Below, in pieces: positions 44,378 to 54,940 of a DNA stretch of 64,000 bases. The stretch lies in contig PCDI01000003.1 of assembly GCA_002778195.1 (NCBI GenBank), positions 2,315,913 to 2,379,912 of the forward strand. Direction: 5' to 3'. The notes beneath the pieces are model-generated. The model did no database searches. It was not told the origin of the DNA and saw nothing but the letters and a program-made list of their open reading frames with translations. Both the position numbers and the translations under genes were made by a program. Position 1 is the first letter of the stretch; each line of letters starts with the position of its first letter. This DNA is from Raffaelea ambrosiae (taxonomy: Eukaryota; Ascomycota; Sordariomycetes; Ophiostomatales; Ophiostomataceae).

Positions 44378-47300
44378 ATGGTTCTGCTGCGGGAAATCCC
44401 CCGGACGGGCGTGTTCGCGTGGTCGCCCGGCACGGACAGGCCGCTTGTGGTGACGGGAACGCGCGCCGGAGCTGTGGACGCCGACTTCTCGGGCGAGACC
44501 AAGCTGGAGCTGTGGGATCTGGACCTGGACGACACGGACGAGGACGTCGAGCTGAAGCCGATTGCGAGCATCAGCACGGATTCGAGGTGCGTGGTTATGC
44601 GGTGGTGCTGTTCTGCTGTTGCTTCTTCACCGCCCTGTTTGTTTTCTTGTCTCGTCTTGCCTTGTCTTGCCTTGTCTTGCCCTGCCTTGCCCTGTCTTTC
44701 TTTTTCTATCTCGTTCTCTTTCTCAGACTTGTTTCCTCCGTTCATGTTTCTCTCTCTACAACGCCTACCCTCTCTTGCCCCTGCTAACAACTCAGATTCT
44801 ACGACATCGCCTGGGGCCCCCCCGACTCGGACCACCCGCGCGGCATCATTGCTTGTGCCCTCGAAAACGGCTCCCTCGACCTCTACGATGCCGCCAAGCT
44901 CGCATCAGGCGCCTCCGACGCGCTCATTGAGCGCGCCAGCAAGCACAGCGGCGCCATCAAGGCCCTGCAGTTCAACCCGCAGAAGCCCCAGATCCTGGCC
45001 ACAGCGGGCGCCAAGGGCGAGCTGTTCATCTACAACGTCGAGGACATCCAGAACCCGTTCCGGCTCGGCAACGCGGCCGCGACGCGCGCCGACGACATCG
45101 AGTGCCTCGCATGGAACAAGAAGGTCTCGCACATCCTGGCCACGGGCGGCTCCAGCGGCATCGTCACCGTGTGGGACGTCAAGACTAAGAAGGCGTCGTT
45201 GACCCTCAACAACAACCGCAAGGCCGTCAGCGCCATCGCCTGGGACCCCACCAACTCCACGCGCCTGCTGGCCGCCTCGCCCGACGACAACACGCCCGTC
45301 ATGTACCTGTGGAACCTGCGCAACTCGCAGGCGCCCGAGAAGACGCTCTCTGGCCACGAGGCCGGCGTGCTGTCCCTGTCGTGGTGCCAGGCGGACCCGG
45401 CGCTGCTGCTGTCCTGCGGCAAGGACAACCGCACGCTCGTGTGGAACCCGCTGACGGGCGAGAACTACGGCGAGCTGCAGGAGGGCACCAACTGGGCCTT
45501 TTCCACCAGCTTCAACCCCAGCAATCCGAACCTGACGGCCACCGCGTCGTTTGACGGCAAGATCACCGTCCAGACGCTGCAGAACACAAACAACACGGCC
45601 GAAGCGCAGGCCGCCGCGGCTGCCCAGAACAGCCTGGACGAGGAGGACTTTTTTGCCTCGGCCCACCCGGCGCCGCAGGTCTCGTCGTTCTCCCTGCCGA
45701 ACGCGCCCGCATGGTACCTGAAGCCCGTCGGCGCTGTGTTTGGCTTCGGCGGCAAGGTGGTGTACTTTACGACCGACGAGGCCGACCAGCACCACGCCCA
45801 GACGACGTCGACCATCCACATCTCCAGCTTTGCGGTCGACGAGGATGTAGCACCGTCCACGACCAAGTTCGAGGAAACCTTGCAGGCTGGTGACGTCACG
45901 TCGATCTGCGCGGCGCACATTGCAAGCGCCAAGACCGACGAAGAGCGGGCCGACTGGGAGGTGCTGCAGACTCTTGTGGACGCCAACCCGCGGCAGAAGG
46001 TCATTGAGCGCCTGGGCTTCCCGACGACGGAAGAAGAAGAGCTGGACACGAACGGCGTGGACGAAGACAAGGGCGACGATGGCGAGGAGAAGGAAGGGGA
46101 GGGAGACGAAAAGGAAGAAGAGGAAAAGAAAGACGAGCAGGAGACGGAGACGGCCGATGCCGACACAAAGAAGAAGGACAACCGCCTGTCTAGCTTCTTC
46201 GGCGACGGCGAGGCCGACGACGACGACTTCCTGTCGGGCCTGTCCTCCAAGGCGGACGTCAAGACGGACGACACGCCGCAGGACACGCCGGATGCCTCCG
46301 AAGCGTCGCCCGCGTCCAAGACGGCTTCCAAGACGGCCTCCAAGAAGAAGCCCGGCAAGCCGTTCCACCTCCTCGGCCAGGGCAACACGTCTCTCGAGGA
46401 CACCATCACGAAGGCGATCATGCTGGGCAACTTTGCGCGCGCGGTCGACATCTGCCTCAAGGAGAACCGCGTGGCCGACGCCTTTGTCGTGGCCAACTGC
46501 GGCGGCAAGGAGCTCCTCCAAAGGGTGCAGACGGCCTATCTGGCCAACGCCCAGGGCTCGCCCAGCTACCTGCGTCTGCTGGGCGCGGTCATCGGCGAGG
46601 ACCTGTGGGACGTTGTGCACAACGCCGACCTGGCCAACTGGAAGGAGGCCCTGGCCACGCTGTGCACGTTTGCGACGCCGGCCGACTTCCCGGCCTTGTG
46701 CGAGGGCCTCGGCGACCGCGTGCTGGCGGCCGGCTCGCGCAAGGACGCCTCGTTCTGCTACCTGGTCGGCTCGAAGCTCGAGAAGGTCGTGCAGATCTGG
46801 ATCGCCGAGCTCGCCGAGTCCGAGCAGGCCGGCGTGCACGAGGCGCCGGCCGAGGGCGCCGCCGCGTCGTCGTCCTTTGCCGTGCACACCAAGACTCTGC
46901 AGCAGTTCATCGAGAAGGTCACCGTCTTCCGGCACGTGACCAAGTTTGTGGACGGCGACGCCTCGCGCACCAAAGGCTGGAAGCTGGCGGCGCTGTACGA
47001 CAAGTACATTGAGTACGCCGACATTGTCGCGTCGGCCGGCCTGGTCGCGGTGGCCCAGAAGTACCTCGACTTGGTGCCGGCCACGTACACGCCGGCCGAG
47101 GTGGCCCGCAGCCGCGTGCAGCAGGCGCTGGGCAAGGGCAGCGCGGCCACGGCGCCGAGACAGCAGAAGCAGCCCAAGCAGCAGCCAGCTGCCTCGTCCA
47201 TCTACCAGCGCTCCGGCGCACGTGACACCGCAGCCTCGCGCACCAAGACGCCGACCTCGCGCACCTCCCACGCCTACCCGCCGCCGCCGTCTCTGGCGCA

Positions 47301-48738
47301 GCCCAGCACTGCCGGCTCGGCGAACCCCTATGCCCCGGCCGTACCTGTTGTCGCCGCCGCCGCTGTCGCCGCCGCTCCCAACCCGTATGCGCCGCCCACC
47401 ACCACCACCGCGCCCGCTGCGACGGCGCCGTCCTCCAACCCCTATGCGCCCCCGACGCCCTCCTACGGCCAGAACCCCTATGCGCCGCCCCAGCCGCAGT
47501 CCACGTCTACGTACGCACCCCCCACAGGGGCCTACGGCGCGCCCGTCACGACATCGGCGTACGGTGCCCCGCCGCGCAACACGACGCCTTCTGTCCCGCC
47601 CCTGGCTACCTACAAGCCGCAGAAGGACGTGGGCGCCTGGAACGACGTGCCTCTTGTGACGCGCCCGCCGGTCCGTAAGAACACCCCCAGCGTCGCTCCC
47701 ATCACGGCCCCCTTCGGTGCCCAGCAGCCCATGGCCGGCCCTCCCACCAGCCCGTACGGCGCTGGCGGTGCGCGTTCTACTCCCACGCCACCGCCGCCGC
47801 CAAAGGGTCACGCTCCGCCCCGCATCACATCACCGCAGCTGGCACCTCCCCCGACAGCTTCTGCTGTGCCGGCCCGGCCGCCGTCGTCCGTGGCCAACAC
47901 ATACGCGCCGCCGCCGCCGCCAGCTGGGTCCACGGGCCCCCAGGTTCTTCCCCGCCCGCCGCGCACAGCGTCTCCTTACAACCCGCCCCCAGCAGCAGCG
48001 CCCCCAACGAGCCGCTATGCCCCTGCACCGGCAGCGGCACAGACTCTGCATGCTGGTGGCAGCTTCCCGCCAACTGGTCCACCGCCGGCCCGGACTCCCT
48101 CGTCCAGCTACGCACCGACACCGCCGCCGCCGTCCTATGGCGCTCCGCCGCATAGCAGCCAGGCGCCGCCTCTGGCACCGCCTCCTTCGGCATCGGCCGC
48201 TGTTGGCCCCCCGCCGGGTGGTCCTCCTGGAGGAGGTCCGGTCAGACCGGGCACCAGCGGCACGGGGACGTCGACGCCTTCTCAAGCGCAGCCACAGTTC
48301 GCGCCACCGCCGCGCAAGGCAACCCGCCACCCGCCCGGGGATCGGTCGCACATTCCGCCGCACGCGCAGAGGATGGTGCAGATCTTGGACAACGACTTGC
48401 AGCGGGTGGCCGCCAAGGCGCCGCCGGCATTTGCAGCGCAGGTCAAGGACACGAACAAGCGGCTGAACCTGCTGTTTGACCACCTGAACAATGCGGAGCT
48501 GGTCAAGGACGAAACGATCCACCAGCTGCACGGCGTCGCCGAGGCGCTGGCCGACAAGGCTTACGATAAGGCGCAGAAACTGCAGGTGGAGCTCCACCGC
48601 GACAAGCCCGAAGAGTGCGGCAACTGGATGGTACGTGTTTGATTATCGAGCTTGTGATGTCATGCCTTTACAGTATCACTAACATTTGTGCAGGTTGGTT
48701 TGAAACGCCTCATTGCCATGAGCAAGGCTACACCTTAG
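44378..48738 (+). CDS. SEC31: COPII coat outer-layer protein Sec31
   Basis: Exons 44378-44586, 44796-48630 and 48694-48738 give 1362 residues. The N-terminal WD40 propeller (about 1-340) starts MVLLREIPRTGVFAWSPG, then FYDIAWGPP, LATGGSSGIVTVWDVKTKKA and HEAGVLSLSWCQADPALLLS. It is followed by the FSLPNAPAWYLKPVGAVFGF block, an acidic linker, the helical domain (LEDTITKAIMLGNFARAVDI, then LRLLGAVIGEDLWDVVHNAD) and a long Pro/Ala/Tyr-rich region that recruits Sec23 (about 730-1210). It ends in a helical domain, with VGLKRLIAMSKATP supplied by the third exon. With Sec13 it forms the outer cage of COPII vesicles leaving the ER. Intron 1 (44587-44795) holds CTTGT/CTTGC repeats. Very confident. 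Confidence 0.97.
44641..44697. repeat. CTTGTCTTGC-type repeats in SEC31 intron 1
   Basis: Repeats of CTTGYCTTGCC make a 57-bp pyrimidine-rich tract within the 209-nt first intron. Confidence 0.8.
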
Positions 48739-49573
48739 GAGGAGGCTCAGCTAGGGACATGACTTGATGACGCACACAATGCGGAGGGAGAAGTGGAAAA
48801 GGCCACAAAAGATGAGCATACGTTGTTCAAAGAGCAGAAGAAGAAAAAGCAAACACCGATCTCGGGTGAGTTGGGCAGCATCTCCAATAACACCAATGCA
48901 CTCGAGTCTGTAAAAAAAAAAAAAAAACATCACCGTGCATGACGTGCATAGCAAGTTGAATTCCTGTTAGTTAGAGAGCATTGCTGTTTTTTTTTTTTTT
49001 TCCGTCGGAGAAAAAATCAAGAAAAAAGAAGACGAAAGACGAAGACGGACAGGAGGAGAAAGGCAAAAGGGGGACGTTTGAAAAAATCATGATGAATTCA
49101 GTTTATATCAATTTATACTTTTTGGTTTGCACGGAATTAGAAAACAGTTTCTACCCGGAGCTCTACGCTGTGTTCAGTCTTCTTTCTGCCTTTGCCATAT
49201 GCCCGCCTTCGGCATGTGAAGCTGTCAGTAGTAGAGACCAGCTCAGAGATTGGGTCGGAGACCGTAACAGGCTATTCAACGGACCCGACCTACTGGTACG
49301 GTAGAGTAGAGCCAAGGCACTCCTGATTTCAGCCTGAACATGCATGCACATAGTATGTACATAGTAGTATGTATGTGCCTCTAGCCATTGTTTTGTTTCC
49401 AGGAACGGGACATAAAAGAAACACGCATACACATGCAGTTAAAAAGGTGTGTTAAAACGGAGAAAAAAGGCCCTGAACTCGACAAGTTGTATGAACAGAT
49501 GACTCCTTAGATGTCGAGGGCAACTACCACTCCAAGGAAGAGCAATACCACTCCTCGCGTTCTATCGAGCAAC
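48739..49573. other. SEC31 3' region and promoter of the esterase gene
   Basis: Contains an A run (48911-48925), a T run (48987-49000) and one TACATAGTA motif (49358-49366) in a small cluster of related ATGTA/TACAT steps. An in-frame upstream ATG at 49511 would extend the esterase by 21 residues ahead of its signal peptide. No gene seen. Confidence 0.5.
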
Positions 49574-50684
49574 ATGGCCTCGATCTCACAGAATCTCCTT
49601 CCCTGGTTGACAGCCTTGCTGGCCTTCTGTCTCTCGTCTGTCCATGCCGGTCTCATTTCGGTCCCGGACTTTGGCGACAATCCTACGCAGCTGGAAATGG
49701 CCATCTATGTGCCCGACATGGTCGCTCCCAAGCCGGCCGTGATTCTTGCTGTGCGTACCCGTGTTGTCCATTGTATCGTCAAGTGCTAACCCGATCTCCT
49801 GCCGACAAACAGCTTCACTTCTGCGGCGGCACAGGACCGCTGTACATGAGCTTGACTGGGTACACGCCCTTGGCCGACGAGAAGGGCTTTCTGGTCATCT
49901 TTCCCACGACGGCACACGACAGCCACGTAGGTGTTCGACATGTCTTTGCTTACTATGTAACCACCGCTAACAAGCCTCTTTTTTTTTCTCTTTTCCCCAC
50001 CCCCAGTGCTGGGATGTCGCCAGCAACAAGTCCCTCTCCCACAACGGCGGCGGCGACAGCCAGGCCCTCGCCAGCATGCTTCGCTACACGGTTGCCCACT
50101 ATGGCGCCGACCCGGCCCGGCTCTTTGTCACCGGCGCCTCCTCCGGCTGCATGATGACCAATGTCCTCATGGCCACGTATCCGGACTTGATCACCGCCGC
50201 CACATGCTACTCCGGCGTGGCCGCAGGGTGTCTGGCCGGAAGCCCAGGGGCCAGCCCGCAGACCGCCGACCCGGCCTGTGCCAGTGGACAGATCACCAAG
50301 ACCGGCGCGGCCTGGGCCGCTCAGGTGCGGACCATGTTTCCGGCCTGGGGACGACTCCGGAGCACTACGGTTGGGAAAATGGCGCCTTCTTCCTGGAACG
50401 CAACGGGCACGGCCAACCCACCCGGACGCTACCCCCGGCTGGCCACATGGCACGGCCACGCCGACACGTTTGTCAGCTACCTCAATCTGGCCGAGGAGCT
50501 CAAGGAGTGGAGCACACTGTTCAACGTGACGTTTGCCCGCAACGTGACCGACACGCCGCAGGCCGGGTACACGCAAATGGTGTACGGCGACGGCACGCAG
50601 CTGGTGGGGTACTCGGCCGAGGGTGTTGGGCACACGGTACCGGTGCATGCCGAGGAGGATCTGAAATGGTTTGGGATTGCGTAG
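49574..50684 (+). CDS. Secreted carbohydrate esterase, CE1 / PHB-depolymerase-like (acetylxylan or feruloyl esterase type)
   Basis: Exons 49574-49750, 49813-49926 and 50007-50684 give 322 residues. The ATG at 49574 starts a signal peptide (MASISQNLLPWLTALLAF, cleavage near VHA), preferred over ATG 49511. The esterase fold shows LHFCGGTGPLYMSLTGYTPL, the nucleophile in GASSG (Ser142), the CYSGVAAGCLAG block, WHGHADTFVSY and the catalytic histidine in GVGHTVPVHAEEDLKWFGI. Fungal CE1 enzymes remove acetyl or feruloyl groups from plant cell-wall xylan, consistent with a plant- or wood-associated life. The stretch between TMFPAW and YPRLATWHG is about 20 residues longer and less conserved than I expect. 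Substrate cannot be decided from sequence. Confidence 0.85.
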
Positions 50685-51700
50685 GTGGCAGCGATTGAGA
50701 ACAGGTGGTGGTCTTTTCGGGACATCCAAGAGCACGGCGTCCTCGAACGGGCCGAGAGTAAGACCGCCAAGACACCGGGCTTTCTTGCCTGGTAGGCTGG
50801 CCGTGTATATCAAGCCCCTTGGGAATTTCTACGAATCGACTGTAGCAGAGCAGTTCTCTGTTCATACCAGAGCTGTAAATTATTCTGCAACACGGAGAAC
50901 TAACTACCTTTCATCCAACCTGCTCCGCCAGCTCGTCTTTGTGCGGCTGCTCGACTACCTCGCCGGCGACGACGCCATTGTCAAGCGAACAGACCGTGGA
51001 TGCCCTGCGGAAGAAGGCAGTGGCCGAGTTTGGAGCGAAGACCATTTTGGAGGGATCAAAGGACGTTGTAGGTGGATTTGATTCTCGCCTCTCTCTATAA
51101 TATTTAGACTGATTTTTGCTACTTTCCGTTGTTCGTTTTTTCCCCTTTGCCCTGTTCTAAGACTTCACCTCGCCTTTTTACTTTGTCCCATTTGCATAAT
51201 TACTTTTTGTGCTCTCGATTCCACGATTCCGACTTTGTGTTCTCAATCCTGTTGTGTTACTATACATTGGTTTAGAACAGCCGTAAGCGTGGCGGCTTAA
51301 AAACGTGACTCTCCAAACGCTATTTCTCGCCATAGACGGAAAGTGCAGCTTTCCGAACCTCCTTCTCAACCTCGGTCGCTCTTGCCCCTTTCAGCCTGCC
51401 GCCATGCTTTCTTCTACATGATTGGCTCCTTGGATTTTTCTGGTGATATTTCGTTTTCGGGCGTCCTTTTCTCTCTTCAGCCAGCGACCACTTTCCTTGC
51501 GACGTTCGCAGCAGCGTCTGGGAGACAGCGTATCTGGACGATGAGACGCGCACCCCAAAGCATACGTATGGGGTAGGGCTCTAGGGCATGCACCGTAGTC
51601 GGTGGTCTGTCTACAAAGTCGGAGAAAACCCATCCGCAGGGTCTTGCCAAGCGTCTTCGCGAGGACCTGTTTCAAAAGGTCTTCCCTACCTCTCTTCGCC
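50685..51700. other. Intergenic region between the esterase and POLI genes, with a possible coding remnant
   Basis: Tandem genes flank this 1-kb stretch. Between 50880 and 51085 two overlapping frames look protein-like with GC-rich third positions (LVFVRLLDYLAGDDAIVK, then in another frame EQTVDALRKKAVAEFGAKTI), as if one frame shift separated them. There is no ATG with a convincing context. The remaining sequence is probably the esterase 3' end and POLI promoter. Confidence 0.4.
50880..51091 (+). pseudogene. Possible frame-shifted coding fragment of unknown origin
   Basis: Two adjacent frames encode helix-like peptides with coding-style codon use, shifting frame near 50985-50992. A CTAAC and a CAG acceptor-like site precede the first part (about 50937). 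It could be a decayed gene, an exon of an unrecognised gene, or chance. I do not recognise the family. Confidence 0.25.
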
Positions 51701-53908
51701 ATGGCCTCTTCTCGTTCCCGCCCCCGCCGCAACGACGACCGCGTCATCCTCCACTTTGACTACGACTGCTTCTATGCCCAGGTCGCCCAGAACCGCGACC
51801 CCCAGACAGCGGCTGCACTCGCCGGCAAGCCCGTCGCCGTCACCCAGAAGAGCATACTGGCAACGTGCAACTACGTGGCGCGCGGGCTGGGCGTGCGCAA
51901 GCTGATGCGCATCCCCGAGGCGCGGCAGGTGTGTCCGGACCTGGTGCTGGTGGACGGCGAGGACCTGTCGCCGTTCCGGGACGCGTCCAAGCAGCTGTAC
52001 CGGCTGGTGCGCGGCGTGGTGGGCCCGGGCGCCGCCATTGAACGGCTGGGGCTGGACGAGGTCTTTGTGGACGTGACGCGGCTGGTGGACTACAACATGG
52101 AGTGTCTGCCGCCGGCGGGCGAGGGCGGGCGAGGACGCGAACATGCGTTTTTCCAGCTGTCGGAGCAGGATCCCGAGAAGGGGTTTGCCTTTGATGCGCG
52201 GTCGATCACGGGGTGCGTCTTTGGTCCCGGAGCAGCGGAACCGCCCGTGTCAGACGACCCGCCTGCGTCCTTGCCCGCCTCGTTCTTTTCGCTCGCGTCG
52301 TCCTACCCGTCGTCGATAAAGGAGGAGGACGACGACGACAAGGCGGAGGAGGACACCCTCACGCTGCGCCTGCTGCTGGGCTCGCACCTGGCTGCCCACC
52401 TGCGGCGCCACCTCGAACACGAGGCGGGCTACACGGCCTCGGCGGGCATCGCGACCAGCAAGCTGCTGGCCAAGCTGGCGGGCAAGAGGAACAAGCCGGC
52501 CAACCAGACGCTGATGCTGAGCGCGGCCGACAGCGACGACGCCGTGCGGGCGTTTATGGACCCGCTGCCGCTGCGCAGCGTGCCGGGCATTGGGTTCAAG
52601 ACCTCGTCCTTGCTGTCGCAGTACATTCTGACCGCCAAGCGGGCCACGAGGAAGAAAGCGAACGAGCCAGGAGGAGGAGGAGGAGGAGAAGGAGAAGGTC
52701 TAGAACACGAGGACGAAGAGAACAACGACCCGGCGACTGTCACAGTGGGCGACGTACGGTGCTTTCCCGGCATGTCTGCCTACGTGCTTGACTCCATCTT
52801 GGGCAGCAGCAGCAACAACGGCAGCAGTAGCACCACGGGCACGGGCCCTGGATCGGGGGCGCGTGCGAGCCACGGCAACGTCCCGACGGGCGCGGTGGCA
52901 TGGGCGCTGCTGCACGGCGTCGACGACAGCCCGGTCAAGGCCGCGACCGTGGTGCCGGCGCAGATCAGCATCGAGGACACGTACGCGGGCCTGCGAAAGA
53001 ACTTGTTGAAGCCGGACGCCGCGGGTCCCATTGCCGCCGAGTTGACGAAGCTGGCCGCCTCGCTTTTGCGGCGGATGCACATGGACCTGGTGGCTGTGGG
53101 AGCCGAGGGAGCCGAGGGAGCCGAGGGAGCCGAGGACACCAACGAGGACACCAGCGAGGACACCAGAACCCGACGCCGCTGGATGGTCCGCCCCAAGACG
53201 CTGCGGCTCTCCATCCGCCCGCAGGTCCCCGCGACCGAGACGTCGCCGGCGATCCCCGTGTACCACTTTATGCGGACGAGCCGGAGCCAGCCGCTGCCGG
53301 GGTTTGTGCTGAACCTGGCGACGCCGCCGGAGCAGATTGTCGACCGCCTGGTGGCCGGGAGCCTGGTGCCCATGTACCGGAGGCTGGCGTCCGAGGTGCA
53401 GATTGGCGGCCGGAGCTGGACCGGGGACCGGCGGAAGGCGGGCGAGGCCACGGGCGACGCAGGGAGCGGCGGGAGAGACAGACGGGACAAAAAAGACCGA
53501 AAAGACCGAAAAGACCCAACAGACGGCAAGCCCGCGTGGACCGTGGGTCTGCTCAACGTGTGCGTGGCCAACATGGTGCCCGTGGCCGGCAGCGGCGACG
53601 ACATTGCGTCGCTGTTTCGGCGCGGCCAGGAAGGCGGCGCGTATGGCCGTCGTCCTCCAGAGGCCGGCAGGGACATGGGCAACGCGTTGGGGAAGGCGGG
53701 GCAGAACGACGACAGTGGTGTCCGGAGCGGTGTCCAGGATGCTGTGGTGGGCGACGACAGCGACGACAGCGATGACGGCTGGGACGCGGGAGAAGAGACC
53801 CCGGAAGACCAGCAGGGCGAATGGGAAGCCTGTCCGCAGTGTGGACACTTGTTGCCCGTGTTTGCCATGGCAGCACACGAGCGATACCACCTGCTGGGCG
53901 ATGGGTGA
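51701..53908 (+). CDS. POLI: Y-family translesion DNA polymerase iota with C-terminal zinc finger
   Basis: Single exon, 735 residues. Polymerase motifs are HFDYDCFYAQV (metal-binding Asp), SILATCNYVARGLGVRKLMR, and ERLGLDEVFVDVT with the second acidic pair; the LGxDExFVD form and the TCNY block point to iota rather than eta, kappa or Rev1. ASAGIATSKLLAKLAGKRNK and PLRSVPGIGFKT belong to the palm/thumb. Low-complexity insertions (DDDDK run, Gly/Glu run, GAE repeats near 53099-53136) interrupt the little-finger region. The end reads CPQCGHLLPVFAMAAHERYH (about residues 710-729), a Cys2-His2 finger like the ubiquitin-binding UBZ of polymerase eta. Polymerase iota inserts opposite damaged bases. 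No intron needed. Confidence 0.9.
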   Translation: MASSRSRPRRNDDRVILHFDYDCFYAQVAQNRDPQTAAALAGKPVAVTQKSILATCNYVARGLGVRKLMRIPEARQVCPDLVLVDGEDLSPFRDASKQLYRLVRGVVGPGAAIERLGLDEVFVDVTRLVDYNMECLPPAGEGGRGREHAFFQLSEQDPEKGFAFDARSITGCVFGPGAAEPPVSDDPPASLPASFFSLASSYPSSIKEEDDDDKAEEDTLTLRLLLGSHLAAHLRRHLEHEAGYTASAGIATSKLLAKLAGKRNKPANQTLMLSAADSDDAVRAFMDPLPLRSVPGIGFKTSSLLSQYILTAKRATRKKANEPGGGGGGEGEGLEHEDEENNDPATVTVGDVRCFPGMSAYVLDSILGSSSNNGSSSTTGTGPGSGARASHGNVPTGAVAWALLHGVDDSPVKAATVVPAQISIEDTYAGLRKNLLKPDAAGPIAAELTKLAASLLRRMHMDLVAVGAEGAEGAEGAEDTNEDTSEDTRTRRRWMVRPKTLRLSIRPQVPATETSPAIPVYHFMRTSRSQPLPGFVLNLATPPEQIVDRLVAGSLVPMYRRLASEVQIGGRSWTGDRRKAGEATGDAGSGGRDRRDKKDRKDRKDPTDGKPAWTVGLLNVCVANMVPVAGSGDDIASLFRRGQEGGAYGRRPPEAGRDMGNALGKAGQNDDSGVRSGVQDAVVGDDSDDSDDGWDAGEETPEDQQGEWEACPQCGHLLPVFAMAAHERYHLLGDG
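53099..53136 (+). repeat. 9-bp coding repeat (GGAGCCGAG) in POLI
   Basis: Four tandem copies encoding Gly-Ala-Glu, followed by three GAGGACACC-like units (EDT). It lies in a surface insertion of the polymerase. Confidence 0.85.
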
Positions 53909-54940
53909 CCGTGGCCAGATATGAGAAAAGGGCAGACGATGATCACGGCCAGAGACGAGAAAGGACTGACACGACCTACAGCCGACACTTCCCAAAGACA
54001 CAGCAAGGAAGCTGCAGCTGCGATGGAAAAGCCGCAATAGGCTGTACAGCAGGAGATAGACACCATGGTTTCTCTTTCTGCTCTGATATCTGTTGGACTA
54101 CACAGAAATGTCAAGTATGGACCAAGTACGACAAGCAGTGCGAAACAAGACGCACACGCGCACAATAACATTAGATAGCCAAACGTAAAAGCACGCAATC
54201 ATAAACAGCGTGGTGAAAAACAGGATTCCTCCGACTGTGCGCTCCTTGGATGATGCCGATTAAGCCCACCCAGAAAAAAGGCAAAGGCGAGCAAACTGGA
54301 CAGGACTGCTAACCCAAAACAAAGGACAATGCATGCGGGTCAAGATGGAAACAAAGACGAATAGAAACGAAACAGAGACAAGAGGCAATTCGAATGTGGC
54401 AGGTGTGTTGTTAGTTTCGTGGTCTGATAACAGGCTGGCGTATGCGCATTGTGCTTTGCAATGTACTACTCGAACAGGTATAGGAGGGGAATAAGCAATA
54501 AACAGACAGAAGAAACCAAACGAAGAGAGAACAGAAAAGGTAGGAAATAACAAAACCGTCCCAGAGTGATATTGTCCCTTTCACTTTGTCCCCGTATGTT
54601 GCGTTTCCACCGCAGCAAGAGACCGTCCATGTATCCATACTCCGGTTAAATCAACAGAAAACAGTAAACGCAAGGGAGAGAACAGAGAAAGCACTGCAAG
54701 AACCAAAAAAGAAACCCCCCACGAAAAAAAGACGTGGAAACAGGAAACCCAAGCAGATAGCCACACATCACACATAAACAAGGGAAGAGAGATTTGCCTC
54801 GGCGGGGAACGCATGCAATGCAGCAAGTTATGACATGGGGGCATGATTACGGGAAAAGAATGCAACTACATACAACAGAGAGAGAATGAGGAAGAGGGGC
54901 AGAAAGGGGAAAGGGCGTGCTGGGCAAGAGCATCCTTCTT
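53909..54940. other. Convergent 3' region between POLI and the bHLH gene
   Basis: One kilobase of A-rich sequence (plus strand) with GAAAC/AACAGA runs, holding both 3' ends. Open frames are short and lysine/threonine-rich. No gene seen. Confidence 0.5.

Noticed and set aside
44905..47811. 968-codon frame antisense to SEC31
   Set aside because: Complement shadow of SEC31; Arg/Gly/Val-rich without motifs.
49511..49573. Upstream in-frame ATG of the esterase
   Set aside because: It would bury the clear signal peptide behind 21 polar residues; the ATG at 49574 is better.
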